Shown here piece after piece: positions 1 through 8,706 of a stretch of DNA of 33,918 nt (within the stretch, counting starts at the first letter, position 1; each line of letters opens with the position of its first letter). The position numbers were made by a program, and so were the translations under genes. The notes beneath the pieces were generated by a model. That model was not told the DNA's origin, made no database searches, and saw nothing but the letters and a program-made list of their open reading frames with translations. Source of the stretch: Psychrobacter pasteurii (GTDB lineage: Bacteria; Pseudomonadota; Gammaproteobacteria; Pseudomonadales; Moraxellaceae); NCBI RefSeq assembly GCF_900162815.1, contig NZ_FUGD01000041.1, positions 1 to 33,918 on the forward strand, read 5' to 3'.

Positions 1-276
1 TGAACTTAAACGACAACTGGAATACAAATGCAAGCATGCAGGTTGTCAGTTTGAGATCGTAAATGAGAGTTACACTACCCAGACCTGCTCGTGCTGCCAT
101 AAAATAAGTGACAGTAGTCCAAAAGGTAGAGCAGGTTTGCGAATAAGAGGATGGACTTGTGCTGAGTGTGGCACATGGCATGATAGAGATATCAATGCTG
201 CTAAGAATATCCTTGCGGTCGGGCTTGACCGTCTAGCTGTAGGAATCCCCTCGGTTTAGCGAGGGGAGGAAGTCAA
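1..276 (+). mobile_element. 3' end of an IS200/IS605-family element (tnpB type)
   Basis: The window opens inside an insertion element. It contains the C-terminal end of TnpB followed by a perfect 7-bp hairpin (CCCCTCG at 247-253 and CGAGGGG at 260-266, loop of 6) that contains the tnpB stop codon, then GAGGAAGTCAA. A subterminal hairpin followed by a TCAA-type cleavage tetranucleotide is how right ends of IS608-like elements look, so I place the end near 276. The left part, including any tnpA, lies outside the window. The exact terminal base is inferred. Confidence 0.8.
2..259 (+). CDS. tnpB: TnpB (OrfB) RNA-guided nuclease, C-terminal 85 residues only
   Basis: Partial reading frame cut by the window edge; it ends at TAG 257-259. 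The visible part has the TnpB zinc ribbon, two CxxC pairs (TCSCC region and CAEC), followed by the final RuvC piece HDRDINAAKNI, whose aspartate is the third catalytic acidic residue in this family. TnpB is the accessory protein of IS200/IS605 elements and acts as an RNA-guided DNA endonuclease using an RNA made from the element's own right end. The zinc ribbon and the RuvC III aspartate look intact here; whether the whole protein is intact cannot be seen. Confidence 0.9.
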   Translation, partial: ELKRQLEYKCKHAGCQFEIVNESYTTQTCSCCHKISDSSPKGRAGLRIRGWTCAECGTWHDRDINAAKNILAVGLDRLAVGIPSV

Positions 277-296
277 TTAAGTCATAAAGTTATTTA
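120..296 (+). ncRNA. Possible omega/reRNA overlapping the tnpB 3' end, with guide in flank
   Basis: In characterised TnpB systems the guide RNA scaffold is transcribed from the last one to two hundred bases of tnpB and the right end, and the guide is the flanking host DNA just past the end. By analogy the scaffold would end near 276 and the guide would be the flanking bases 277-296, just upstream of rlmN. The terminal hairpin at 247-266 is seen; the RNA itself and its 5' end are inferred, and the limits are approximate. Confidence 0.3.
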
Positions 297-377
297 AGCC
301 ATAAAAAAGCTATCTTCACGATTCATAGTGATCGTATCTATCAAACCCACATATCCTATTAGGTTAGTTAAGTCCTC

Positions 378-1589
378 ATGACCAAAATTCCAATGCAGCC
401 TGCTGACAGCGCGCCAGCCACATTTCATCCTAACCAAGACGCTCAAACCAAGACCAATATTCTTGGTATGAGCCAGCAGCAGTTAGGCGAGTACTTCAAG
501 CAGATAGGGGAGAAGCCATTTCGTGCCACTCAGGTTATGAAGTGGATCTATCAGCACGGGGTAACTGACTTTGAGCAAATGACCAACTTGTCTAAAGGCC
601 TACGTGAGAAGCTAAGCGAGCAGGCGTGTGTCGAAGCGCCAGAAGTAGTGCACAAAGAATTTAGTGAAGATGGTACCCGTAAATGGGTGTTCAAAGTGGC
701 CGGTGGCTCTTTGGTAGAAACCGTCTTAATTCCTGCTGATGACAGTAAGGTGAATGGACGCAAGACTTTGTGTATCTCATCTCAAGTGGGCTGTGCCTTG
801 GACTGTAGCTTCTGTAGTACAGGTAAACAGGGCTTTGAGCGCGACTTGACGCCTGCTGAAATTATTGGTCAGTTATGGGTAGCCAACGCCTCTTATATGG
901 AAGGCGTGGACAACTCAGAGTGGCAAAATAATGTCACCAACGTAGTGATGATGGGAATGGGTGAGCCTTTACTTAACTACAAGCCCGTTGTGTCTGCAAT
1001 GAGCTTGATGCTGTCTGATCATGCTTATGGGTTATCAAAACGTCGAGTTACTTTATCAACCTCGGGTGTTGTGCCTAAAATGTATGACTTGTACAAAGAC
1101 ATTGATGTGGCCCTAGCCATCTCATTACACGCGCCAAATGATGAGCTGCGTAATGAGCTGGTGCCTATTAATAAAAAATATCCGTTAAGTGAGCTGATTG
1201 CTGCAGCCAAAGCTTATGTGCATGACAACAATCCTCGTCATAAAAAGCACGTTACCATTGAGTATGTGATGCTGGCAGGCGTGAATGACAGTGATGAGCA
1301 TGCCCATCAGTTGGTTGAGCTGCTAAAAGACTTACCTAGCAAGATTAACTTAATTCCGTTTAACCCATTCCCACATGCGCCGTATGATCGCTCGAGCAAT
1401 AACCGCATTCATGCCTTTAGCAATATTTTAAATAATGCTGGTTTTGTTTGTACCATTCGCCAAACCCGTGGCGATGATATCGATGCAGCTTGTGGTCAAC
1501 TAGTGGGACAGGTAGCGGATAGAACGCGACGCTCTGCTAAGTGGCAACAAAGTATTAAGTCTCGCCAAGCTGAGCAAGAAAACAACTAG
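378..1589 (+). CDS. rlmN: Dual-specificity RNA methyltransferase RlmN
   Basis: Cytoplasmic radical-SAM enzyme that makes 2-methyladenosine at A2503 of 23S rRNA and at A37 of some tRNAs. The 403-residue product has the radical-SAM cluster motif CxxxCxxC at C139, C143 and C146, the SAM-contacting GMGEPL segment, and the two extra cysteines needed by a ping-pong methyl transfer mechanism: C132, seven residues before the cluster as in E. coli, and C372 in ACGQL. The N-terminal 25 residues before NILGM are longer than usual and poorly conserved in appearance, so a later start cannot be excluded, but no better ribosome site is obvious. It heads the cluster that in Moraxellaceae continues with pilW, rodZ and ispG. 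Confidence 0.97.
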   Translation: MTKIPMQPADSAPATFHPNQDAQTKTNILGMSQQQLGEYFKQIGEKPFRATQVMKWIYQHGVTDFEQMTNLSKGLREKLSEQACVEAPEVVHKEFSEDGTRKWVFKVAGGSLVETVLIPADDSKVNGRKTLCISSQVGCALDCSFCSTGKQGFERDLTPAEIIGQLWVANASYMEGVDNSEWQNNVTNVVMMGMGEPLLNYKPVVSAMSLMLSDHAYGLSKRRVTLSTSGVVPKMYDLYKDIDVALAISLHAPNDELRNELVPINKKYPLSELIAAAKAYVHDNNPRHKKHVTIEYVMLAGVNDSDEHAHQLVELLKDLPSKINLIPFNPFPHAPYDRSSNNRIHAFSNILNNAGFVCTIRQTRGDDIDAACGQLVGQVADRTRRSAKWQQSIKSRQAEQENN

Positions 1590-1715
1590 AAACCAAACGG
1601 GTTGTCATGTCTTGGCCTGATATAGCTTAGTAGAACAAAGTTTTTATTGCAGCTAAAAGGTGTCCAAGAGCAATAAAATGATACTAACAGCGGTATTAAT
1701 AGTAGTTTGGTTTTC

Positions 1716-1746
1716 CCCCTGCTGCTGCGTCAAGTAGGAGCAGGGG
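1716..1746. other. Hairpin between rlmN and the pilW remnant
   Basis: CCCCTGCT at 1716-1723 pairs perfectly with AGCAGGGG at 1739-1746 around a 15-base loop. It is not followed by a clean T tract on the + strand (a mixed G/T stretch follows), so it is at best a weak terminator or an mRNA structure. The rest of 1590-1800 shows nothing I recognise. Confidence 0.35.
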
Positions 1747-1800
1747 AGGTTTTGGGGTAAAATTTTTAGAGGTTTTAGGTGCACAAACTGGGCTAGGCCG

Positions 1801-1829
1801 TTACAATACCCTGCAGGTGGTGTTATATT
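1801..1829 (+). promoter_or_regulatory. Possible sigma-70 promoter upstream of the pilW remnant / rodZ
   Basis: TTACAA (1801-1806) and TATATT (1824-1829) are separated by 17 bases, close to the sigma-70 consensus, and lie about 30 bases before the old pilW start. With pilW broken, this promoter could still supply rodZ. Based on pattern only. Confidence 0.4.
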
Positions 1830-1859
1830 TAGCAAAACGTAATCTATTTAGGGATAAAA

Positions 1860-2817
1860 ATGACAGGCATGGCTCAGAACTATTTTACTGCTGAGCGTAT
1901 AATTCGGCTGACATTATCCCAAGGTTTTGGCTTAATTAGGACCCAGAAGCGTTTTGCTATATTGATTGTAACCACAGGCCTCATGCTGGGTTGTTAGTCA
2001 GTTTCGTACCAAACTCAAGCTAAAACGCAAGAGGCTAATCGTTCCTACTCTAAAGCACAAGCCGATGAGATTGCGTATATTAGAACTCAGATGGCAGCTC
2101 AATATTTACAGCAAAATCAGCTGGATAATGCCAAGCGCCAATTAGAAAAAGCACTGTCTGCCAATGAACGCTATGCCCCTGCTTATGATATGATGGGGGT
2201 TTTGTTACAAACAGAAGGCAGTCCGTTAAATATTACCAAGGCTGAGTCCTACTTTCGCCAAGCCTTAGTGTTGCAGCCGCTGCTGATGAAAGCCCGCAAT
2301 AATTATGGTGTCTACTTAGCACAGTTGGGCCGATATGATGAGGCGCTGACTCAGTTTGAAATAGCGGGCGCTGCTTTGGGCTATGAAGGTCGAATTAAGG
2401 CCTTAGAAAACTTAGGCGTTACGGCTTTAAAAGTGGGTGATTATCCGCTTGCCACTGACACCTTTGTCAGAATATTAGAGCGTGACCGCAGTAATTTATT
2501 GGCTCACCTAGAGCTGGTAGATTTATTAATCATGGATCAGCAGTGGCAACAAGCTAAGACTTTATTTATATGCTGAGATGCTAACTCTAGTAGCAGAGCA
2601 GGATACCGCCCACCCTAGAATACAGCAGCAAGGGGCTAAGTTGAGTCTTTAGCTGGACCTAAATATAATATAATTAAGTATAAAGTAAGTTATTCATGCA
2701 ACGATATAATTCGCGACAGCTTTAGCTGACTTACCGCATAGTGAAGAAGCCAAAAAGCTAAAAATTTGGATTCGTAACCCAGAGGCATCATGGAAACCGA
2801 TAGAAAAGACCCGTTAA
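1860..2817 (+). pseudogene. pilW: Type IV pilus biogenesis lipoprotein PilW/PilF, inactivated
   Basis: PilW/PilF is the outer-membrane TPR lipoprotein (pilotin) that lets the PilQ secretin assemble for type IV pili. A frame starting with ATG 1860 encodes a signal peptide ending in the lipobox LMLGC, but the codon right after the lipid cysteine (codon 45) is TAG at 1995-1997. The same frame then continues in good TPR sequence (AAQYLQQNQLDNAKRQLEKA and further repeats) to 2576. At about 2565-2570 a T-rich stretch shifts the frame: the next frame gives YAEMLTLVAEQDTAHPRIQQ, then another TAG at 2650-2652 and several stops through a degenerate AT-rich part, before recognisable tail sequence (LADLPHSEEAKKLKIWIRNP) up to TAA 2815-2817, overlapping the rodZ start by 28 bases. 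The piece 2091-2576 could be mistaken for a small TPR gene but has no ribosome site or signal peptide of its own. Confidence 0.93.
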
Positions 2818-3635
2818 CCCCTACCTTAGATACATCAAATCAGAATGTTGGCTCGTTTGGGAATCGACTCAAGCAGGCTCGTATTAATAAAAACCTAACC
2901 CTAGATGATGTGGCGGCTGAGTTATTTATCCTACGTCGCCATCTTGAGGCAATTGAAGCAGAGGACTTTAGATCTTTGCCACAGATAGCCTTTGCTCGAG
3001 GTTTCGTGATTAACTATGCTAAGTTTGTTGGGCTAGATCCAGATGAGATTGCAGATAGTTTTAATCGTAACTATCCTGATGAGTTAAAAAAGAAAAGCGT
3101 TGATGATATCGAGTCTCCGCTAAAGCCTATGGGTACTTTGCAGCGCGAAGGTCGACGGGCTATTCGTATTAACCCTCTTTTGGTATTGGGTTTAATCGGT
3201 CTGATTATTTTAGCGGTCTTCTTAATTCGCACCATTTCCAATGCTAAAGATGCTGCACAAGTCGAGACACAAGACAGTGCTTTGGTAGATGATTTGTCTG
3301 ACAGTGAACAGTCAGCAGGTGCCGCAGTGAACACCACTGTAGTCAGCAGCGGTAATGACTTACAAAGCTCAGGGTCAGCCTTGAGTCTGAATGCCGAAGA
3401 CGCTACTTTAGACTTTCGAGTGACAGATACTACGCCGTTAACAGTGGTTGATGCCACAGGCAAAACCTTATTGACCGGTGAGCAGGGCGCGGGTAACTAT
3501 AAGCTATCTGGAAAAGCTCCCTTTAAAGTACAAATTGGCAATGTGTCTAACGTGACTTTAAATCTTAATGGAGAGTCGATTAAGCTAAATGACTTTGCCC
3601 AAAATAACCAAGCTAACTTTAGCTTAGCTCCTTAA
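2790..3635 (+). CDS. rodZ: Cytoskeleton protein RodZ
   Basis: Bitopic inner-membrane protein that links MreB filaments to the elongation machinery and sets rod or cell shape. Residues about 22-90 form a Cro/CI-like helix-turn-helix (HTH_25: GNRLKQARINKNLTLDDVAA), a basic stretch precedes a single membrane segment at about 127-148, a Ser/Ala-rich linker of about 50 residues follows, and the last 75 residues match the periplasmic beta domain (DUF4115). Length 281 is normal. The ATG lies inside the 3' tail of the dead pilW with AGAGG five bases before it, so rodZ was probably translationally coupled to pilW; its start is still intact. ispG follows after 119 bases. Confidence 0.92.
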   Translation: METDRKDPLTPTLDTSNQNVGSFGNRLKQARINKNLTLDDVAAELFILRRHLEAIEAEDFRSLPQIAFARGFVINYAKFVGLDPDEIADSFNRNYPDELKKKSVDDIESPLKPMGTLQREGRRAIRINPLLVLGLIGLIILAVFLIRTISNAKDAAQVETQDSALVDDLSDSEQSAGAAVNTTVVSSGNDLQSSGSALSLNAEDATLDFRVTDTTPLTVVDATGKTLLTGEQGAGNYKLSGKAPFKVQIGNVSNVTLNLNGESIKLNDFAQNNQANFSLAP

Positions 3636-3754
3636 TAGGTCTGTTCTCTACTTTATATATTCAGCATTATGGGCTTATCTATGATTGTTACATTAGTTAA
3701 GCCCTGCATTATCAGATAACCGTTCTATAAATTTTCAGTCAACTGAGAAGTCTT

Positions 3755-4879
3755 ATGTCTACTCCCTCTCCAATTAAACGTCGTCAAACCAAAAAAATCT
3801 ATGTCGGTGATGTGGCAGTCGGTGGTGACGCCCCGATTAGTGTCCAAAGCATGACCAACACCGATACCTGTGATGTAGAGGCTACGGTAGCCCAGATACA
3901 GCGCTGCGCGGAAGCTGGTGCTGACATGATGCGTATTTCAACGCCTACCATGGATACCGTTGCTGCTTTTGCAGAAATTAAAAAGCAAGTCAATATTCCG
4001 TTAATTGCAGACGTCCACTTTGACTATAAGATTGCCTTAGCCGTTGCGGCTGCAGGGGCGGACTGTCTTCGTATTAACCCAGGTAATATCGGTAATGATG
4101 CCAAGGTGAGAGAGGTTGTGGCCTGTGCTCGCGATTATAATATTCCTATTCGTATTGGGGTAAATGCAGGCTCTCTAGAAAAAGAGATTCAGCGTAAATA
4201 CACTGAGCCAACTGGTGAGGCTATGGTGGAATCTGCCATGCGCCACATCGACATCTTAGACCGCTTGAACTTTGATCAATATAAAGTATCGGTAAAAGCC
4301 AGTAATGTGTTTTTAACTTTAGATGCTTACCGCTTATTGTCTCAGCAAATCGACAACCCACTGCATTTAGGGGTAACAGAAGCGGGTGTGTATCGCACTG
4401 GTACAGTTAAGTCTGCCATTGCTTTAGGCGGCTTATTATTAGACGGTATTGGCGACACAATTCGTATTTCGTTAGCTGCTGAACCAGAAGATGAGATTAA
4501 AATTGGCTTTGATATCCTAAAATCACTGGGTATTCGTGCCAACGGTATTAACTTTATCGCGTGTCCTAGCTGCTCTCGTCAAGAATTTGATGTAATTCGA
4601 GTGATGAACGAGCTAGAAGCCCGTTTAGAAGATGTACGAGTTCCAATGGACGTGTCTGTAATTGGCTGCAAGGTGAATGGCCCAGGTGAGGCAAAAGAAG
4701 CAGACATCGGTGTGGTAGGCGCTTCGCCTAATTCATTGGTATATTTGCAAGGTGAGAAGAGTCATTTAATCGACACCACCACTGTGGTAGATAATATCGA
4801 AAAAATGGTTAGAGAGCGTGTGGCACAAGCAGAACAGAAAGCGGCCAATGAGATTTTACGAGTAGATGGCAGCAATTAA
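3755..4879 (+). CDS. ispG: 4-hydroxy-3-methylbut-2-en-1-yl diphosphate synthase IspG (flavodoxin type)
   Basis: Cytoplasmic iron-sulfur enzyme of the non-mevalonate isoprenoid pathway; it reductively opens methylerythritol cyclodiphosphate to HMBPP. The 374-residue protein has the TIM-barrel start [18 protein letters not shown] and the C-terminal cluster domain with C270, C273 and C305 plus the catalytic-site E312 in CKVNGPGE, at the same numbers as the E. coli enzyme (372 residues). The short two-domain form is the bacterial one without the plant-type insert. It sits between rodZ and hisS, the usual gammaproteobacterial order. Confidence 0.97.
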   Translation: MSTPSPIKRRQTKKIYVGDVAVGGDAPISVQSMTNTDTCDVEATVAQIQRCAEAGADMMRISTPTMDTVAAFAEIKKQVNIPLIADVHFDYKIALAVAAAGADCLRINPGNIGNDAKVREVVACARDYNIPIRIGVNAGSLEKEIQRKYTEPTGEAMVESAMRHIDILDRLNFDQYKVSVKASNVFLTLDAYRLLSQQIDNPLHLGVTEAGVYRTGTVKSAIALGGLLLDGIGDTIRISLAAEPEDEIKIGFDILKSLGIRANGINFIACPSCSRQEFDVIRVMNELEARLEDVRVPMDVSVIGCKVNGPGEAKEADIGVVGASPNSLVYLQGEKSHLIDTTTVVDNIEKMVRERVAQAEQKAANEILRVDGSN

Positions 4880-4993
4880 TCTGCTTAAGTAATTGAGTCT
4901 GCAAAAATATAAGTAACCGCCTTACTTAGCTAACCTGCATCTTCATAATAAAGTTAGAAATTAAGCTAAATAAAAAATATTTGGGCAAACAGT

Positions 4994-6304
4994 ATGATTA
5001 AATCAATCAAAGGTTTTAATGACATCTTGCACGTGGCTACCTCTAGCAGCCAACCGAGCAGTGAATGGCGTCATTTAGAGGGCATATTAAAGAACGTTTT
5101 AGATCAATTTGGCTATGATGAAATTCGTCTGCCGATTGTTGAAGAGACACAGCTATTTGCCCGTGCTATCGGTGATGCCACTGATATCGTTGAAAAAGAG
5201 ATGTTTAGTTTCACCGATAAGTCAGATCCACCGACACCTATTACGCTTCGCCCTGAAGGGACAGCCGGTGCAGTGCGTGCTGTTATTGAGCATAATCTAC
5301 TGCGTGGTGATAGCCCCAAACTTTGGTATTTAGGCCCCATGTTCCGTTATGAGCAGCCACAAAAAGGCCGCTATCGCCAGTTCCACCAGTTGGGTGTAGA
5401 AGCTTTTGGTAGTGAGCTTGCTGACGTGGAAGCTGAATTGATTGCGATGACGCACATGATGTGGAAACGTCTTGGCATTGACCATGAGCTAACTTTAGAG
5501 ATTAATAGCTTAGGCGAATTAGATGAGCGCCTAGCTTATCGTGCCGCCTTGGTTGAGTTTTTGCATAACAAAAAAGACTTGCTAGATGAGGACAGTCAAC
5601 GTCGTCTAACCACCAATCCGCTACGTATCTTAGACAGTAAAGACAAAGAAACTCAAGCGATTTTAGAGAATGCCCCTAGACTAGCAGACTATTTAGGCGA
5701 AGATAGCAAGGCTCACTTTGAGCAATTAAAAACCTACTTAACGGCGCTAGGTATCGACTATGTGGTCAACCCAAAACTAGTGCGCGGCTTAGATTACTAC
5801 AACAAAACCGTATTTGAGTGGGTAACCGATAAGCTGGGTTCACAAGCTACGGTTTGTGCTGGTGGTCGTTATGATGGTCTAATTGGCCAGTTAAAATCTA
5901 TTGGTAAGCCTGCAGATAAAGCCAAAACAGTTAAGTCAGATCCCGCAGTAGGTTTTGCTATGGGTATTGAAAGACTGTTGCTATTGGTGCAAGCGGTAAA
6001 CCCAATGCCAGAATTTTCTTCTTGTGATGTCTTTGTGGTGGTTCACCCAGAGTTATATGATCAAGGTTTTCTGTACGCTCAGTCCTTGCGTGAAGCCCGT
6101 CAAGACTTACGGATTAAGATGTCTAGTGCCAACAGTATGAAGGCACAAATGAAAAAAGCCGATAAGTCAGGGGCTAAAATAACGGTTATCATAGCGCAAG
6201 ACGAAGTAGAAAATGGCAGTATTAGTATTAAAACGATGGAAACTGGGGAGCAGGTAAGCCAAGATAAGTTATGGCTACACAGTTCTGAAAACTTTAGTTT
6301 ATAA
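4994..6304 (+). CDS. hisS: Histidine--tRNA ligase
   Basis: Class II aminoacyl-tRNA synthetase charging tRNA-His. Visible motifs: the start [11 protein letters not shown], class II motif 2 ([17 protein letters not shown]), the histidine-binding signatures [15 protein letters not shown] and AGGRYDGL, the motif 3 arginine region FAMGIERLL, and the C-terminal anticodon-binding domain (about 340-430). Length 436 fits the family (E. coli 424). It is 114 bases after ispG and 78 before the YfgM-like gene. Confidence 0.97.
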   Translation: MIKSIKGFNDILHVATSSSQPSSEWRHLEGILKNVLDQFGYDEIRLPIVEETQLFARAIGDATDIVEKEMFSFTDKSDPPTPITLRPEGTAGAVRAVIEHNLLRGDSPKLWYLGPMFRYEQPQKGRYRQFHQLGVEAFGSELADVEAELIAMTHMMWKRLGIDHELTLEINSLGELDERLAYRAALVEFLHNKKDLLDEDSQRRLTTNPLRILDSKDKETQAILENAPRLADYLGEDSKAHFEQLKTYLTALGIDYVVNPKLVRGLDYYNKTVFEWVTDKLGSQATVCAGGRYDGLIGQLKSIGKPADKAKTVKSDPAVGFAMGIERLLLLVQAVNPMPEFSSCDVFVVVHPELYDQGFLYAQSLREARQDLRIKMSSANSMKAQMKKADKSGAKITVIIAQDEVENGSISIKTMETGEQVSQDKLWLHSSENFSL

Positions 6305-6382
6305 TTCAAAACTTATCTTAGATTAAGCAATTGGCAATACAGTTTTTTTGCATATTCGGTAATTAACTTTTTAGGTAGATTT

Positions 6383-7195
6383 ATGGCCAAAATTCCCTCT
6401 TCTAATTCACCACATATGAATAACCCAAATGGTGATCCCCAGTCAACGGAGAAGCTAAAGCAGGCTGCAGGCTATATTATTGGCGCTATATTAGTGGCAT
6501 TAATAGGCTATTTTGGTTGGAGCTACCTGCAAAACTCAGGTATGAAAGCCGATACCGTGGCAGCTGATAAGTATGCGGCCATTGAAACTGCCAATGATGA
6601 GTTATTAGGTCAATCAGAAGGTAAGGCCGAAGCCAGAAAAAAGCTAAATGCAGATATCGATGCGTTAGTGGCTGAGCATGGCAACACCGTCTATGCTTGG
6701 CAAGCGCTTATGATTAAATCGCGTAATGCCGTTGATGCTAATGACATGAAGACCGCAGCAGAGGCTTTGAAAAAAGCGTTAGATATTGATCTAAAAGATG
6801 CGGGTCTACATTCCATTACTCAGCTTCGTTATGCGACAGTGCTGTTGGCCAGTGGTGATTTAGATGCCGCTTTAACTCAAGCATCAATTGATGTGCCAGT
6901 TGCTTTTGAAGCCAGTCAGCAAGAGCTATTAGGTGATATTTATCTCGCCAAAAAAGACAATGAAAAAGCCGTACGTGCTTATGAAAATGCGTGGAGCTTG
7001 GTGTCTAAGCGTCATGAAGAGCGTCCTTTCTTACGCTTGAAGCTAGAAAACTTAGGTATAAGTCCTAAGCCGATTGAACCTGAAGAACAAATTGTAGACG
7101 CTGCTGCTATGCAACAGGCGCAAGTGGCTGAGCTGGGTGACATGGACCCAGAGCTAGAAGCGGCTATCGCTGAAATGGAAGAGGCTGCGCAATAA
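6383..7195 (+). CDS. YfgM-like membrane-anchored TPR protein (UPF0070)
   Basis: A 270-residue protein with a short cytoplasmic N-terminus, a single membrane anchor at about 29-50 (GYIIGAILVALIGYFGWSYL), then a periplasmic helical region that looks like TPR repeats (for example LRYATVLLASGDLDAALTQA and ELLGDIYLAKKDNEKAVRAY) and an acidic Glu/Ala-rich tail. The E. coli counterpart YfgM works with PpiD at the SecYEG translocon on exported proteins and is encoded at the same place between hisS and bamB. The family call rests on position and architecture; the acidic tail of about 45 residues looks like an extension. Confidence 0.85.
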   Translation: MAKIPSSNSPHMNNPNGDPQSTEKLKQAAGYIIGAILVALIGYFGWSYLQNSGMKADTVAADKYAAIETANDELLGQSEGKAEARKKLNADIDALVAEHGNTVYAWQALMIKSRNAVDANDMKTAAEALKKALDIDLKDAGLHSITQLRYATVLLASGDLDAALTQASIDVPVAFEASQQELLGDIYLAKKDNEKAVRAYENAWSLVSKRHEERPFLRLKLENLGISPKPIEPEEQIVDAAAMQQAQVAELGDMDPELEAAIAEMEEAAQ

Positions 7196-7404
7196 CACAG
7201 CAGCCTACTATTTGTCTTGCTATTGCTCTATAGTTATAAGCCAACAGCAATGCTAGTTACAATAAGTAATTACAATAAATAGCCTTTTGGCTTTTTGTTT
7301 ATAACCGAATTTGTTATAACATACACAACCATAAGATTAGTCCCAAAACTGCCTCAAGCTTTTTTCGGCACTATGATTTTTAACCTGATTGAGCTGATTC
7401 AACT

Positions 7405-8601
7405 ATGTATAACAAGAAACCGCTATCTACTCCAGCAAGCCTTATTGCCCAAGCCTCAAAGATTACTGTCTTGTGTGCTTCCCTTGCTTTGGTTGCTGCT
7501 TGTGGAAAGACCATTAAACCTGAAGAGCGTAATCCGACTAAATTAGTGCAGCTTGAGCAAGCTATCAATGTGGTTGAACCAGTGTTTCAGACATCAATAA
7601 GTGACCGCTCGAAGTTGGCTGATGTTAACCGTTTTGAAGTGGGTTTCGACGGCAAACAACTGGTCGTTGCTTCAGGCGCAGGTAAGGTACAAAGCTACGG
7701 TCTAAATGGTCAGACCCTGTGGAGCGTTGACCTAAAAGAGGACATCGTTGGCGCAGTTGCCTTCGACAGTACCAGCCAGACTGCTGTGGTTACTACGAAA
7801 TCTGCCCGTGTGGTTGCTTTAGACACCAATAACGGTCAAGTTAAATGGGAAAACAAGGTCAGTGGTACCGTATTAGCTCCAGCCTTAATCCATAATAACC
7901 GTGTCATTCTTTCGGCCAATGACGGAATCATGCACGGATTGTCTTTACAGTCAGGTCAGTCTATCTGGCAGTTTGCTACCCAGACACCTAGCATTAGCGT
8001 ACGTGGTAGCGCTAAACCGACTTTATTAGACAATCAAACCGCATTGATGGGCGGCGCAGATGGTCGTCTACACGCAGTAGAGATTGAATCAGGTATTCCT
8101 AAATGGAACCGCCGCGTGGGTATCCCTTCTGGTGCTAGTGAAATCCAACGTATGACAGATATCGATGGCACTCCTACAGTGGATAAAGGTCAGCTATTGG
8201 CAGTAAGTTATAGTGGACAGCTAATGTCTGCAGATTTGGCAAGTGGTCAGATCACTTTCTTACAAGAAGCGGCGAGTAAAAACAGCTTAGCGGTGACTAA
8301 TACCGCTGTTATCACCACCACATTAGACGGTAAGGTTAAAGCCTTTGATCGTCAAACTGGCGAGCCTTTATGGGAAAACGAAGCATTGACTTATCGTCAG
8401 CTAAGTAATCCTGAGCTTGTTGGCAACTATATTGCTGTGGGTGACTTAGAGGGTGTGGTTCACTTTTTATCACCACAAGATGGCCGTATCGTTAGCCGTA
8501 CCCAAACCAAAGGCGCTATTACCAAGCTAACCTCTGAAGGCGGCTACTTATTGACTCAGACTAAATCGGGTCAAGTGAGTGTGTGGCGTCTAGTGCGTTA
8601 A
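7405..8601 (+). CDS. bamB: Outer membrane assembly lipoprotein BamB
   Basis: Periplasmic lipoprotein of the BAM complex that helps insert beta-barrel proteins in the outer membrane. A signal peptide ends at the lipobox LVAAC with lipid Cys33; the +2 residue is Gly, consistent with outer-membrane sorting. The rest is an eight-bladed PQQ-type propeller with repeats of the form VVALDTNNGQVKWENKVSG and VKAFDRQTGEPLWENEA. Length 398 is typical. It has a 209-base leader with only a weak GC-poor hairpin (7281-7292), so it may have its own promoter. In many relatives der (engA) follows; here a strong terminator follows instead. Confidence 0.95.
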   Translation: MYNKKPLSTPASLIAQASKITVLCASLALVAACGKTIKPEERNPTKLVQLEQAINVVEPVFQTSISDRSKLADVNRFEVGFDGKQLVVASGAGKVQSYGLNGQTLWSVDLKEDIVGAVAFDSTSQTAVVTTKSARVVALDTNNGQVKWENKVSGTVLAPALIHNNRVILSANDGIMHGLSLQSGQSIWQFATQTPSISVRGSAKPTLLDNQTALMGGADGRLHAVEIESGIPKWNRRVGIPSGASEIQRMTDIDGTPTVDKGQLLAVSYSGQLMSADLASGQITFLQEAASKNSLAVTNTAVITTTLDGKVKAFDRQTGEPLWENEALTYRQLSNPELVGNYIAVGDLEGVVHFLSPQDGRIVSRTQTKGAITKLTSEGGYLLTQTKSGQVSVWRLVR

Positions 8602-8644
8602 TTAGTCTGGTCTATAAATCTATAAAAAATAAACCAGATTATAA

Positions 8645-8676
8645 AAAAAGAAGCCCAAGTCATTGGGCTTCTTTTT
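8645..8676. terminator. Bidirectional terminator bamB / DUF1853 gene
   Basis: A perfect 14-bp stem (8645-8658 with 8663-8676) around the loop GTCA, with core AGAAGCCCAA, flanked by A and T tracts so it can act on both strands. It separates two convergent genes. Confidence 0.9.
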
Positions 8677-8706
8677 TTTGTAAGTGATTAATAGCGGGCA
8701 CTAACC

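Noticed and set aside
2091-2576. A 161-residue TPR open frame as a separate small gene
   Set aside because: It is the middle of the decayed pilW: the frame continues upstream through a TAG to a signal peptide and downstream after a frame change, and it lacks its own ribosome site.
3071-3463. 130-residue open frame on the minus strand inside rodZ
   Set aside because: It lies wholly opposite a well-supported gene and has no recognisable protein features; a shadow frame.
3671-3704. Terminator between rodZ and ispG
   Set aside because: GGGCTTA/TAAGCCC is a 7-bp stem with a 20-base loop and no T tract; unlikely to end transcription.
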